Origin: Paramacrobiotus metropolitanus
Lineage: Eukaryota; Tardigrada; Eutardigrada; Parachela; Macrobiotidae
Assembly (NCBI RefSeq): GCF_019649055.1
Contig: NW_026570238.1
Coordinates: 434,001-498,000 of the forward strand
Reading direction: 5' to 3'
Length of the DNA stretch: 64,000 nucleotides
Part shown: positions 25,147-38,618 of the stretch, piece after piece
Position numbering within the stretch: position 1 is the stretch's first letter
Layout of the letters: every line of letters starts with the position of its first letter
Notes under the pieces: generated by a model
Told to the model about the DNA's origin: nothing
The model's input: only the letters and a program-made list of their open reading frames with translations
Database searches by the model: none
Position numbers and translations under genes: made by a program

Positions 25147-26359
25147 TTGGCTATTGCATGCAGTATGTGGACGATATTCACCAGTGCCGAATGGCAGAAA
25201 GTGGAAACCGCTTTCAAAGCAACAGAAATCACGTCGCTGACCGATATCAAATTCTTGATCAGAACATTAGGCAACATTCCGCAAAATGAAGACCTGTCAT
25301 CCTTAGATGCCTTAAAAAACGAAATCGATCTCGTTTTGATTTTAACCAAATCAAGGACTATGCATTAAAACTTCCATGTTTCTTTCCTTCCCTATCCATG
25401 CCATGCCTGGTCGACAAGAAAGTCCTGACGCGCTCCGAAGTGCTTTGTCTGTTGTGCCATATGACCTTATGTTCCCTAAAAAAACGACCCCAACATCCGT
25501 GGTGGATAACCTTCGAAATTTGGTTGCGTGATGGTCAGTGCTGCGCGATTGCCTATTTGCACACACTCTTCGTCTATTTTTCCAGGTCTTTTGCCGCGAA
25601 GATCCCTCTGTGTGGAGAAATAGTTTTTCAAAAAAAAGTCAGCGGTGCTTTGCCGTTGGATGTCTTAAAGCAGTGTACTTTCAGTAGCGTGGAAGTAAAA
25701 CTGGATGGAGCGATTGGCGATCTTCCGCTGCCGGAAGTTGATTTCGCTAACAAAAATATCGGCTACGGTAAAACGGGAACGCAAGAAGAAATGATTTTCG
25801 GTTCCACACCGGAACTATGTGTCGCCATGCTTTTTTGTGAAGCCATGAAGGACAACGAAGCGATCTTCATGAGCGGTGCATTTAAAGTGGCTGAGTTAAG
25901 CGGGTATGGTTTGGATGTTTCGGTTGGTTCGTTTCCCGAACACTAGGGCGGCCCCGGCATATTATCGCTATGGATGCCTTGCCACTTTTTGGTAGACCGT
26001 TCCGGAAGCAGTTCGAAGAAGACTGCCTGAATCGAGAGCTTTTAAAAGCATGGACAGGATTTTCACTGGTAAAGCCTCCGGCAACAATCTGCACTGGTCA
26101 TTGGGGCTGCGGTGCGTTTGGCGGAAACATGCAACTTAAGGCGCTTGTCCAGCTTGTCGCCGCCTCGATATGCGGTTGCAGCTTGGTGTATTACTGTTTT
26201 GGCAACGATTTGTTTGCAAAGAGTTTCATCACGTTCCTGTCGTTTCTTTCTTCCGGTGATGTGTCGCCTCATCTTTTGTGGGAACGTCTGAAACATTGCG
26301 AAGTAAAAGAAGGGGAGGATTTATTCCTACATCTTCAAACCAAAATCGAATCGGCTTGA
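25147..26359 (+). pseudogene. Poly(ADP-ribose) glycohydrolase (PARG)-like, intronless, frame-broken
   Basis: PARG removes poly(ADP-ribose) chains from proteins. Homology covers most of the catalytic region in collinear order: an accessory-domain stretch (DALKNEIDL), DYALKLPCFFP, an LTRSEV helix, LHTLFVYFSR, the signature VDFANKNIGYG then TQEEMIF and PELCVAMLFCEAM, AMDALPLF, and WGCGAFGGNMQLKAL. Unlike every neighbouring host gene it shows no introns over 1.2 kb. Two frame changes break it: one near 25330-25345 at T-rich runs, one near 25930-25945 just before the AMDAL segment. The catalytic loop, normally GGG-X6-8-QEE, reads GYG with a shortened spacer. QEE itself is kept. Best read as a decaying processed copy; an active gene with assembly errors is the alternative. 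An AATAAA lies near 26486. Confidence 0.75.
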
Positions 26360-27253
26360 TTATCGGATACGTGCGGCAAGATAGAGCACGTCGTAAGCAC
26401 GATAGTTGCTACTTCAAATGTAAATGGTGTAACAAAAGTTTTATGAAGGACAAACGTTGGTAAAGCCCAAAGAAATTCCCTCGAAACAATAAAGACTTTT
26501 GCAAACGTTTGTGATAAGTAATAAAATTAAGTCGTTTGTACGCATTACGCAAATAGAGCTTGTTGACGATTAACACTTTACGGTTTACAACTTCCAATTC
26601 ATTGCGAAATCATCTACTGTGTAATTGTAAGCTGAAGTGCTGTGACTAGGCAACACGTCAACAAGCATCGAATAATCTACGAGAATATAGTAATTGTCAA
26701 ATTGTCGTAATAAGACTTTTCATGCGTGAAAACGCCATTCGGCAACAAACGATAATTTTCGTTGTTGTACTGTACCGCTGTAAACACTCAATTTCGATTC
26801 AGGAATTCGCAACCATGGAAGCTTAGATGTCTAGTAATTCTGTCCAAAAGTTTATTGAGGTCACAACTATTTTAGAGCATTTTTTTCCTCGAGAATGTTG
26901 ATGCTTTATGCACAAGCCAGCAATGAAACCCAATGTAAGTACGGTACGAGCAGGGTCCTTTATATCGAGCGTTTTAATGAGCACCGCAAATCGTTGTGAC
27001 ATCGCGGAAAACTTCGAAACTAGTTCGAAGTTATTATTTTCCTTTAGATCTAGGAAGACTATTATTCTATATCTATGCGCGAGTTATTGGTAACGCTAAT
27101 TGCGACGGCAATGCATGGCGCGCGCAATATAAACATGCATACATAATTGTCAACATAGTAAACATATTAAGTTAATATGTTATTTTAATAAGTTATTTTA
27201 ATAAGTTATGTTATTTTATTTATTTTTATGTTAAGTTAATATGTTAGTTATTA

Positions 27254-27328
27254 TTTTTTCTAATAATCTAATTTTAGTTAATAGTTAATATTATTAACTA
27301 TTAACTAAAATTAGATTATTAGAAAAAA
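27254..27328. repeat. Perfect 37-bp inverted repeat with 1-nt loop
   Basis: 27254-27290 and 27292-27328 are exact reverse complements, leaving only base 27291 unpaired. The arms begin TTTTTTCTAATAATC and are almost entirely A/T. Such a 75-bp near-perfect palindrome could extrude as a cruciform and is hard to clone or sequence. It may be a foldback element or a hairpin-capped recombination product. Confidence 0.9.
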
Positions 27329-28095
27329 CATTTTTCATTAAGAAGAGCTAACAACGCGTATCACCTCTGGATAATTTCCTTAGAGAACCTGCATTTTGCC
27401 AAAGTTTTACAGATATTGCGCAGCCGTGCCCCTTGAATTCCTTTACCTTAATATAAATAACAGATTTTAAGGCTTGGGTTATCAGCGCAATGAACAGTCA
27501 TTAAAACAATGATGTCTTAAAATGTGCGAGCGTAATAAATTTTTCGGAATGTTCAAAACAACCATTCAAAATTATTATATAAATTTTGATACCGATACGA
27601 GCTATCACTTGATTTTCTTTATACACGTTTATATACGAGTTCTCTTCATATACTCTTTTTGTGTTTATATACGAGTGCATACTATTATTATTATTATATT
27701 GTTATTATTATATTGCACTACAGTAGCTATACTCGTACTCTATTCACTGAGATATTTACCATGCAGTCTATTGGAAGTTTTTGTTGGCATTTTAGAAAAT
27801 TTTACATTTTTTTGTTTGATTTTATGAAGTAAAAGTTACCTAAACTAGAAATCGAACCCAGGACACACAATATTTTTAAATATTAAATGTATGATTAAGA
27901 TAATAACGTGCGATAAGTAAAATTCTGTTGCAATACTGCGTATAGGTCGGCAGGTACATTCCAATTTATCCAACAGCCTCACAACCACTTCCTCGTCGAC
28001 ATCGTGTGTTCATAGAAAGGGACTACTCTCAAGGATTAACCCTGCGATTTTCCAGTGTTTTCCCCCAAGAGTTAGAAAGAAAGGCAAGATTACTT

Positions 28096-28151
28096 GTGAT
28101 ACTTAGGAAGAAAGTTAGTATTTAAAAGTAAACTTTCTTCCTAAGTATCAC
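28096..28151. repeat. Perfect 21-bp inverted repeat, 14-nt loop
   Basis: GTGATACTTAGGAAGAAAG... at 28096-28116 is repeated as its exact reverse complement at 28131-28151. The 14-nt AT-rich loop lies between. A transcript would form a fully paired stem the length of one small RNA. The perfect pairing is more like a foldback repeat than a typical animal pre-miRNA. Confidence 0.85.
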
Positions 28152-28699
28152 TTTGTTACTAGAGGAGTTTTGTTACTTCGTTTTTATGACGTCTCTTCCT
28201 TGATATGATGAAGGACAGATTCATCTTTTGTCCAATTACAAAGACGAAAAGTTTAGGCGAAATTAAACTAATAGTAAGGATACTCGTACAGAAAGGTGCA
28301 AAATTATATAACCAATGTTGTACCGTACGATTATTTATTATTAAACGATACTGTAATGTACGAAGCAGCTAGTTTGAACAACTAATTTTTTACGGTTATA
28401 CTGTACGTGTACTTAATTGAAGCGAAACGGTGCCTACGAATTTAAATCAAGATGCCACTCGTACAATTATTATGTACCGGGCTGTACAACGAGTACAATA
28501 CTCGTACTAATAAGCATGCTAACTGCTAAAGAAAACCCTTTTAATAGGTAATTTTAAGTCTGACAGCAAAGTTAGTTATGTACTGGCAATAAAATTAACG
28601 TCAGAGCGTTATATATTGCAGGTAATAATCCTGTGAGTAATAAGAAAGTGCGTGTAATTATTATTATAAACGACTAACGTCGTCTTTGATAATTTTAGA

Positions 28700-30156
28700 T
28701 GAGCAAGGAAGATTTCGAATTCGTAATACATGCATTCAACGATTTGTATGCAAGAGCAGAAAGGATCACTTTTGCAACGATACTGGAAAATGTGGCTAGT
28801 ATGTTGACTTGTCATACCATGCTACTGTGCTGTGATACACAGTTTCAGCAGGTATACTGAATACCGCAAACTGACATAATTTATATCTGTTGCTGTATTT
28901 ATTATGGATTTTAAGTCTCTTATATCAACTGCAGGTTAAAAACGTAAACTGCATTTACTTACTTTATGAAAGCGGCACTTAAAAAGTATGAATTCATTAA
29001 TATGTTTATCTACAGGCGATGCGGCAAGTACAAGTGTTCGTAGAGGAACAGAACGAACAAATGATTCGCGCTGGAGCTCTAATTACACTGCACGATCCAG
29101 CCGAAAGACATTTTCGGATGGTAGGACACCTTATACTTCAACATATAGGAGTGCGTTACATGTTTTCGTAGCACCATAATATATGTATTTGAGTACATTA
29201 ATTAAGTGAATTAATTTGCAGTTTGAAATTGAATATGACTGAAAATGTGGAGTAATATGGCTTCCATCTGTGATAGACCTATATTCCCATCTGATGACCT
29301 TTTATTGTTTTAGTGATGTCGCATTGCTGTCTGTGTATTTGCATGTGCAGTTATGACTAGATCAAGCGGATTTCAGTACTTTAATAGCGACTATAGTGAA
29401 AATTTTTGTGAACGAGTTAACTGGGTTTTGCAACTGTTTTTCTCCACTTACTCCTTAAAGCGGAACAGATGTTGCAGATCTAGATAACAATATACAATTT
29501 TAACTTCCAAGTTTGTGTGTTTAGCCAATTCCGGTATAAATAAAATGTGCTGGTACAAACTAATAAAATCATTCTGAATTTAAACCGTAAACGCAGACTG
29601 CCATTAATGGCTCCTTGGGCAGCCACTCACGCACACTAAGCAATGTTAGGACTCAACTTAGGACTCACGAGGCCAATTTTCAGGAACGAACACCTTCTCT
29701 GCCTCATGAGCAGATGAAAGCGGAAGAAGATATTCTTATGGCCCTTTTAGGTCCTTTTCCTGTGTTTTCTGCTAACCAGCCCTGCATAAGCGTGAGACAT
29801 CTCTAATGAAAGATTTCCATCAAATGTTCTAATCACAATTCATCTAATGTTTAACACCCAGTGAAACCACACCGGATGCTTTTTTTCACACGGCTGACCA
29901 TGGTGAGTGCTGTATAATTAAGCCTACTACCTGATTCTTATGACCTTACTTCTTGATTTCTATTCCAGGTATTCCTAATTCGAGGTACAGCATGTCTTCC
30001 TTTAATACTTCCCTTTCTTTCCGACCTACTAAAACAATGGATATAAGTACAGATATTTACTTAAATAATGAAGCTGAATGGGTGTCAAAGCGTCGTTCAC
30101 TTCGTGTAGAATGTATAAAATTTTATATGCTATATCACGTTAAATCACTACTCTAA
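28700..30156 (+). CDS. Unidentified multi-exon gene (low-complexity, polar C-terminus)
   Basis: No family is recognised. A candidate first exon 28700-28798, preceded by TTTTAG, starts MSKEDFEFVIHAFNDLYAR and ends at a GTATGT donor. A second exon from about 29017 joins in phase, giving a Ser/Arg/Thr-rich stretch (SVRRGTERTNDSRWSS). An alternative frame of that exon gives a helical segment (QVFVEEQNEQMI). A third exon near 29600-29750 has polar sequence with KAEEDILMALLG. A later candidate exon follows a CCAG acceptor near 29969 and continues to a stop at 30154-30156. Splice signals look real but exon joins are not certain, and upstream exons may exist. Confidence 0.4.
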
Positions 30157-32030
30157 ACAGAGTTCATTTCTCACGGATTTTCGTATTACACAGCCAGATT
30201 CTGCGAATTACGGTGGAGTGCAAAACTGTAGTATCTGGGAAAGGAATCTTTAAACTGCAATCTTACAGTTAAAACAATCATGAGTACACACAGACGACAG
30301 AATGTTCTGACCGGAAACACCGGTAGCAAAATCAACCAGTTATGCGGTGCTATCCGTCGGCGCAAATATAATACTGCAATTATTTGACTACGCTTAAGCT
30401 GAGTTTCTACTCGTTTGCACCCCTCTTGCGAGAAAAAACACCACTGCGGACTCGTAAACAGTTCTATAGTGTACGTTACTGCTTTTGGTGCTCAAAACAT
30501 TGAACTACACCGATTTAAACTCAAAATGTGCGCGAAATAACCGGCTGCTGTACTATCACCGAAAAAAGTTTAAAAACTCGGACGCGTCAAATAATTCACC
30601 TATCTATCCGACTCCGACCAAATTTACCATTATGGTAAATCTATATCTAAAGATCATTCTGAACCATTATGGTGATGATACCTTAAAAAACACAGATGCA
30701 ATGAATTTTCGAAAATTTTAAACTCTTATAACTTGGTCAATTTACATCTGACCAGCTTCAATTTTGGTTCAGAATGTGTATGAGAATTTACTCCATGTGA
30801 TGGAGCGATCGAACTTGGGGTCGGATAAAACACCGAATTATTTGCCCCACATTTGCTATTTTGAGAAAACGAATTTTTTGTGAACGGTATAGACTAGGCT
30901 GGGCAGCAAACCTATTCTTGGTGCGAGTGCTGCGCATTCTGTTGTGTCCCGGCCTCTTTGGGTCACGTATTGTTTCAGCTGAGCAGGAATGACACTCAAG
31001 CGCCGGTGGTGAATGGAGATGGAGATGAAACAGGGCAATAAATTTCATTGTTCTACCTGATCATTTATGATAGCGCGCGTATCTTCTGGTTCTTATACAA
31101 ACATTTGCTGCCGCTGATAATTTCGTGGCTTGTGGTCAGCAAACTTGCCATCCCGCCAGAACAGAGATGTCTCCTCTTCTGTGCAGTATTAAAACCTTGT
31201 AAACGGTTTCTGCTCGATCATAGTTTTTAAAATAGGTAACGGTGTACAATTTTTTCGTAAAAGCTTGATTCACATCAGTAGATAGAGAAACGAATTCTCT
31301 ATCGATTCCTGTGTAATTTAAAATGGCGTAATGTGAGTAGAAATTCACCTTAAGTACAAACACGGTGAGCTTGTACAATAATTTTTTAAGGATTATTGAT
31401 TCTCGCAAGTAAAAACTCAATGGCTTACAATAAGCCATAATACCGGCGTACGGGAAATCCTCGATCGGATGCTTTTTGGATCGGCTCACAAAATTGTTGG
31501 GTAATAACTAATACCTGTAGACAACTCGTCAGCTCTCATCGGTAAGGAAAATCCAGCTGGCTGTGCGAGAAACGTTGGGCGTTATAAATCAGAATTGTAA
31601 AACAGCCGGCTTCTCCATATGCATATCATATTCCAAGTGGTAAATGACTGACGGCAGTTTTCCGCTATCCGGTTCAGTATTGTAAAATGCATCCATACTT
31701 CTACTTTTGATATGGATTGTACAATATTATTCAAATTCGATAGACTCAATAGCGTACGACAGATTATTATTCACGACATTGTATGCAGTAAGGAAGTTCA
31801 GGAGCTCAACTTATGCTCCAGACAGTAACAAATACTAACAATATTGAACAGCTTTGTAAGCTGCGAACGAATTTTTTTCTGATATTGGTATCTTTTTGTC
31901 TAGTTTAATCCGTTTTGCTGTTGTCTGAAATCTGCAAAAAATCTGACAATTCCCCGCATATCTTTTCTGGCTATCCAGCTGATGGAACATTGGATGGGTA
32001 TGGTGGTACCAGCATTCTTATCACCACAAA
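30157..32030. other. Intergenic, no gene seen
   Basis: Scattered short frames on both strands lack continuity or motifs. This is presumably the 3' flank of the unidentified gene and the promoter side of PPIP5K. Confidence 0.45.
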
Positions 32031-35000
32031 ATGTCAGAAAAGACAGACATGAGCGAGAATACCAGGAAGGACATCCGTTCAGGATCAGGACCCGACGGAT
32101 CCCCTACATTTCGACTGGTAACCTGTTTCTTGTGATTTTTCATAAGTGCGATTTTCCTACTTATGCTTTTTTGTGTAAATTTATCGCAATTGAAATTTTT
32201 TTGTTGAAGTTAAGTTTTAAAGCATTAAAACATCATGACGCTTTATTACGTCACTACGACTGGCAGGCGCCGTCATTAAAACGTTTGCAGCTGAAATACG
32301 GCTTTATAGCTGTCTTCATTGCCGATTCGGAATGCTCCAGTGTTTTGATAATTCTTAGAATGGATCTGACGGCAAAGAACTGCATGTGGACGACGATGCG
32401 ATCGTGCCGTTGCTGGTGTCGCACAACAGCGTATCGGACGACAACAGCGCGTTGTCCGTTATTAAAAGCCACTCTGTCTCCGGAGGCCATCCTAGTAGAA
32501 AGACCCGTTTCACGGTGTCCAAAGTGGCGGAGGATGTGCTCCTGCGACGGCAGAGTGCGGACCGATCGTCCACGCTGTCCGTTAACACTGCGAATAAAAC
32601 AGGACCCAATACGGAAAGTGTTTCCGTCGTGCCCAACGGGAACACAGCCACTGTTTCTGGAGGGAATGCGTTTGCTGCGTTGCCGTTTGGAAAATCCGAC
32701 CGTGTTGAAGACAAAGAAGCAAAGGTACCGTTCGCAAAGGATTACTGCAGTGATGCAAATCATGCAATGATCGGATGCAACAGTATGTTATTTTACTTTC
32801 TAATAAGGTTTTTAAATGGTGCCATAATCTAAATAGGTAACTTTGAACTGCGTTGTTTGAGCAAAATGCTTTACGTTGAATGTCGAGAACGTCATTACCG
32901 TTTTCGGTTTAAGTTGGTAGAAATTGCTTTTTTCATAGAATGTAGTTAGTTTTCTCTAGATTCGCTGTAAAATAATTTTGCCTCAATTTTGCCTTGTTAA
33001 GTGGGTATTGATTCATTTATAGGTATCGATTGCCTTAGAAAAAACTACGGAATCTGGGATGATCCACGAGCCGTTTGTGTTTTTGGGGTATGTACGATGG
33101 TTTGTGGGTACCTTTTTTGGAATCTTTGGAATTCTTGTTTCAAGAAAACAAGCTGTTTTCGATTACAGAGTGTGCGCCATGGCGAAAAAAGCGCGATCGA
33201 AGTACATGACGGAAATCCTGTCCAGGATAACACAGGAATTCGAACAGATCAAGATGGTGATTTTCCCAGAAAATGTTATTATGAATGAACCGGTGGAAAA
33301 ATGGCCCACTTGTGATGCCTTAATTTCATTTTATTCCGGCCATTTCCCCTTGGATAAAGCGGTCCAGTATGCCAAACTTCGACAACCTTTTCTGGTTAAC
33401 GATTTGGAAATGCAGTATGCTATTCAGAACAGGTGCAGTATTTTGCCACTTTTTTGCTGTTTTATTTCGCCCTCGCATTAGTAATTTGTATGTTTGACGC
33501 GTGAAAGTTTTTTTCTTCTTCTTTATCTGCATTGTTCCGTGCTGCATGCTTCTTAGCTGTGATATTCGATAAACTGTGCTGGCTAATTTGTTCGTATTGG
33601 ATATTCTTGGTAGCGACAATAGTATCGAGTACTGGTATGATTGGAAGTCTCTCCATTTTGCTGTTTGTTGACTTTTGGGTAATTAAATTTGTTATGGTGA
33701 TATGTTCTGCAGGCAAAAAGTGTACGAAATTCTGGAAAAAGCGGGCGTGGAGGTTCCCAGATATGCTGTACTAGATCGGGACTGTGGAGACCCTAGTAAA
33801 GCACGGTTGGAAGAATTCGATGACCATATTATTGTAAACGGAGTGCAGTTTAATAAGCCGTTCGTGGAGAAGCCGGTGTGTGCAGAAGATCATAACATCT
33901 ACATTTATTATCCCACATCGGCCGGGAGTGGGAGTCAGCGTCTGTTTCGAAAGGTGAGGAAATTTTTGTGTGGTTTGCGTAGTCTTATTCGCTTCGATAT
34001 GGTACATCAGATTTGTTGTTAAAGATCGGCACAAGAAGCAGTGTGTATTCCAACGAGAGCAGAGTTAGACAGACTGGATCGTACATTTATGAGGTAATAG
34101 TATCCACGAAATAGGATTGTTCCGTTTAAATGTTCTGTCGCTCGCGTATATATTATTGCATCAGGCTGAGTTCATTATACCAGAGTCTTTATAATGAGCT
34201 GTGTAATTATAGTAACCGGTTAACTGCTTTGGAATTTTGTCTTGATATTCGTACACATCGGCAGCTCTGTTTAGGAGTTTATGCCAACCGATGGTACGGA
34301 TGTCAAAGTTTACACCGTTGGACCTGAGTAAGTTAAGTCTACTGCATAGCCTTGTTCTTAAAATTTTTTCATAGTTGTATTTTTTTAAGGTACGCTCATG
34401 CCGAAGCTAGAAAATCGCCAGCACTTGACGGTGTCGTTGAACGAGATAAAGAAGGAAAAGAGTTGAGGTTTCCCATTATTTTGAATAATGTGGAGAAGCT
34501 GATCGCTCGACGAGTCTGCATTGCCTTTCAGGTGACCTGAATTCTTTGTATTCTCAGCATTATTATTTACCTGTACTGTCTATTTTTGTTGGAATTTCCC
34601 ATACAGCTGATGTGTGGGATTTCTATGTCTTCGTATGAGTACCGCTTTCTTTTTTCATATAGCAAGCAGTCTGCGGTTTTGATCTTCTTCGGGCCAACGG
34701 TCGCTCCTATGTCTGTGATGTGAATGGATTCAGCTTTGTCAAGAATTCCATGATCTATTACAACGATTTTGCGAAAATCGGTTAGCGTATAGTTAAGAAA
34801 TAAAAATTTCTGAAATTAATGTTCAGAAATTGAAATTCTTTGTTTTGTTCTTGCAGTTGCCAATATGGTCTTACGGAAATTGGCACCTGAATTGCATATT
34901 CGATGGTCTATGCCTTATCAACTGGAAGATCCTCCTTTTGTCACAACCACGTTGGGCCAACTTATGGAATTGCGCTGTGTAGTTGCTGTTGTACGGCATG

Positions 35001-38000
35001 GAGATCGAACTCCTAAGCAAAAGTTAAAGATGGAACTTCATCATCCTAAATTCATTGATATGTTTTTGCGGTTTGGTGGAACGTTTGATGATAACGGTCG
35101 GGAGATTAAATTAAAAAGACCTTCCCAGCTGCAGGAAGTTTTGAATGTGGTACGAGATCTACTGCTCAATCACCGCAGCGAAGCCATTGTCAAGGAGCGC
35201 CGTGCGAAACTCGTTCAACTGAAATCTGTGTTAGAGATGTATGGGCATTTTAGTGGGATAAATCGAAAAGTACAGATTAAATATCTTCCACTGGATTCGC
35301 CAGATCTGCCAGGTACGAGAACACTGGAGTGTTTGCACGCATAGGGCACGCGTATGTAATTGGCCGTTTCCAAACTGGTGCGTTTATGTATAGAATCGGC
35401 TGTGCCAGCCGTGGCAGATACTGCTAGCCCTGTTACGACTGGATGCCTTCTCCTAATAATGAAGTGGGGAGGCGAGTTAACTCCGCTTGGGAAATATCAG
35501 TCGGAGCAGTTGGGGCAGATGTTCCGATGCATGTATCCAGGGTCTGGAGAAGTATGAACCACACTGCAGCTAGTATCCCATCATTAAGTAACTCATGTTC
35601 TAAATTGTCTTAGGCGTCCATGAAACGAGGACATGGGCTTCTTCGACTTCACAGCACCTTCCGCCACGATCTCAAAATTTATGCATCTGACGAAGGCAGA
35701 GTGCAAACCACAGCTGCAGCCTTTGCAAAGGTACGTATTGTCAGTGTGTATTGATGTTGCATCTGCTCTGCGTCTGCATTTTTCCTGCGTATGATTTTTG
35801 CTGGTTTTAGGGTTTGCTCGCCCTGGAAGGGGAACTGACCCCGATACTAGGTACTTTGTATATCTATTGCCATTTTTGGATCAATGTATCACAGCAGTTT
35901 TTGTTGCTGTTTTATAGTACAAATGGTTAAAAGCGCAAATACGAATGGATTGCTGGATAGCGACTTGGACGCACGAGATCACGAAAAAGCGTAAGTTTTC
36001 ACATAATTAATTTTTGGGGTCTGCACATATCGTTGACGACTGGCTAGTTTTGCATTTTTTTACAGAGTTAAAAAGACTTTGAGGGCCATAATGAAAAGGG
36101 ATAAAACCTTTTCGGATGAGGATGTGGTAGCTCTAAACCCGACTAACTCCCCGGCTATCAAAACGGCCATGGAGGCAATCAAGAATCCGGTTATGTGCTG
36201 TGGAGAAGTCCATAAATACATAACCGAGTTAAATAAAGCGATCAAGGAGAAGGCAGCAAATACCACTGTTGAACGTGAGTATCAGAATTATTATGTTATT
36301 GTACGTGCAATTGCGAAGACGAACTGGGCGGTCCATACTAAATTATAATTGGTTTCGAAAAACAACTTTCCAAAATCATATGATACTTAGTAAAGGTACT
36401 TACACGTTTACTTTCAGAGAACATTGATGCGGTAGTAGATATTTGGAAATGTGCCTGTTAAGTGTTAATGGAAGGTGATTGTGATATTTTTTTACCGTAA
36501 TACTGTAATTGAATATTTTTCAGTGCCAATGCTGTACGCCGGTGAATCATGGGAACTCCTTCAACGACGTTGGGGCAAACTTGAAAAGGACTTCCGTCTG
36601 CAGGATGGCAGTTTTGATATTACGAAAATCCCTGACATCTATGACTGTATACGTTTCGATATGCATCATAATCAGTGGATAAGTCGCCTGGGTTTTGCTA
36701 GCAAACTGTTTGCCTTGGCCAGACATTTATCCGATATCGTTGTTCCTCTTGAATACGGAATAACCGCGAATGAAAAACTGGCTATCGCTCAAGGAATTGC
36801 CACACCGCTGCTGGAAAAAATTCGTTCAGACCTGCGACAAGTTGTTTCGCAGACAGATGATGTGACATCCAAATCTAACGAAAACTCCAATAAACTGCAT
36901 CCTAGGTTAGCGTTTTATTTTACCGCAAATTTTTATTGGTGTTGTTTGAACTGGGTTATCTGTGTAGGTATACCGATTCTTCCTCCGGTCGTCTTGTCCG
37001 AAGTAGGCTGTATTTCACCAGCGAAAGCCATATTCATTCGTTAGTGAACATTTTGCGCTTTGGTGGTTTATTTGAGGCAAGTCGTTTAGGAACAATATAG
37101 AAGCGCTGTGTTCTGCTTTGTGATTTTGTTTTCTAATTAATTCCAGGAGAATGATAAACAATGGAACCGGGCATTGGAATATCTGTCAAGAGTGCCGGAA
37201 CTCAACTTCCTGACTCAAATAGTGATTATGCTGTACGAAGATTCAAATAAAACCATCGATTCGGATGATCGTTTCCACGTGGAGCTTCACTTTAGCTCGG
37301 GAATGCTCCGTCGATCTGATTACAAGGACATGCATGGTGGTAAAAATCGTAGAAATTCTATCCAGGCAAGGCATTGCGAAATTCAACGCAACAAAAAAAT
37401 TTGCCGGTACTTTATTTGAAATACGTTTTTCGTGTATTGCTAGAATGACGATTTGGAAGTTTCCACCACAGAATCAGTCAGTGATGGTGCTCCAAAATCC
37501 ACATCTTCGAAAACCATTCTCTCTGTACCTTCGAATGATGGTAAGCTAGCATATGCAGATTCTGTGGTCTGGTGGACTTTATTGTATTTCTCATCGATTT
37601 AGATTTTCACGACTAACTGAACTGCGATGTGTAATTTTACAGAAAAAGCGGACAATGGGCCGACAGCGGGATATTTTAAATCCAAAAAAGACCGCTTAAT
37701 TGCGAAAGTTCGAGAGCTCGGTATTATAAAAAACCGAATTTTCAGCACAGCAGTTATTAAAGGCTTGGATCAAAGCGCACATGCTCATGCGTCTCCGTTG
37801 GACGATGAAGACGGTACTCGTACATATTATTGCGTACGAGCACATTGATATAAATTATTTATTAGGTGACCACTCGGTTCACAGTTTTTCTGCATTAGAT
37901 TTTACTTCGTGCACTGCCTTTTGCGCACTCTACCTTGTGTACTATTCACTCCTTCACAACCTTTTCAGTTTTTCGCTTTTCACGTTCTTCCATGGGCGGA

Positions 38001-38618
38001 AGTGGGAAAGGACTTTGCGATTTATTTCAGTTTGTTTAAATTAAGTACTTAATAAGTAAAATCCGTTTCGCACTCGCGAATAAACGCTGTTAACGGATTT
38101 AAAGGCAATACCGCAAAAGGTTGTGCATGGAGGGAAGGTGATGCAAAGGTAGTGAACGGAGTGGTCACCTACTTATTAGTCAGTAATGTAATGACAATAT
38201 CTTGTTGTTTCGTGCTGTATTGTACACGATGATAGCCTGACAATAAGATTTGCGCACGCCCTTGCATATATGGTAATTATATAAACAAAAATGTTTTTCA
38301 GAAACCAATATTTTCCATGTTCCAAACGTCAAATCTTTGGAAACACTCCACAATGCCCTCTCATTCCGAGAACTGGACAGGTTTATGTTGAAAATTCTGC
38401 AAACTAGTTATCGTTATCCATCCATCACTTCGGACCATTTGCGCAATTATTCCATAGAAATTCCGGAACCGCTTGTACTAAAAAACGCTCCATTAAGTGC
38501 TGATATCCCTGACATTAGTTTCCCCACCAACTATGGAATGTTCCAGTTCCAGAATCGTTTAGCTGTGCAACATTCACAGGCTGCTTTGGCGACGGGCAAC
38601 GATGATGCCGTGTATTAA
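32031..38618 (+). CDS. PPIP5K: Diphosphoinositol pentakisphosphate kinase (PPIP5K / VIP family)
   Basis: Bifunctional enzyme making and hydrolysing inositol pyrophosphates (1-position of InsP6/5-InsP7). It combines an N-terminal ATP-grasp kinase with a histidine-phosphatase-like domain. A polar N-terminal extension (32031-32117, 32359-32782) precedes the kinase. Kinase landmarks are [11 protein letters not shown] near 33170; [48 protein letters not shown] at about 33860-33910; [14 protein letters not shown] at 34391; and [12 protein letters not shown]. The phosphatase domain opens with RHGDRTP at 34994-35014. It continues through [63 protein letters not shown] and [11 protein letters not shown] divergent tail ends at 38618. 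Exon order matches vertebrate PPIP5K throughout. The phase between the N-terminal extension and the first kinase exon (33023-33087) is not fully resolved by eye. Confidence 0.93.

Larger units (their letters stand above)
26360..28699. other. AT-rich intergenic region with hairpins and simple repeats
   Basis: No coding exon is supported. The region holds TTAA/AATA-rich low complexity (27170-27330), ATT repeats at about 27683-27715, GTAC-rich patches at 28320-28510, and two strong foldbacks listed separately. Confidence 0.5.

Noticed and set aside
27680-27720. CRISPR-like or tandem array
   Set aside because: It is a simple ATT/TAT microsatellite without spacers; the window is eukaryotic.
31982-32770. 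262-codon plus-strand frame at the PPIP5K 5' end
   Set aside because: It crosses a clear donor/acceptor pair and shadows the real exons at 32031-32117 and 32359-32782 in another frame.
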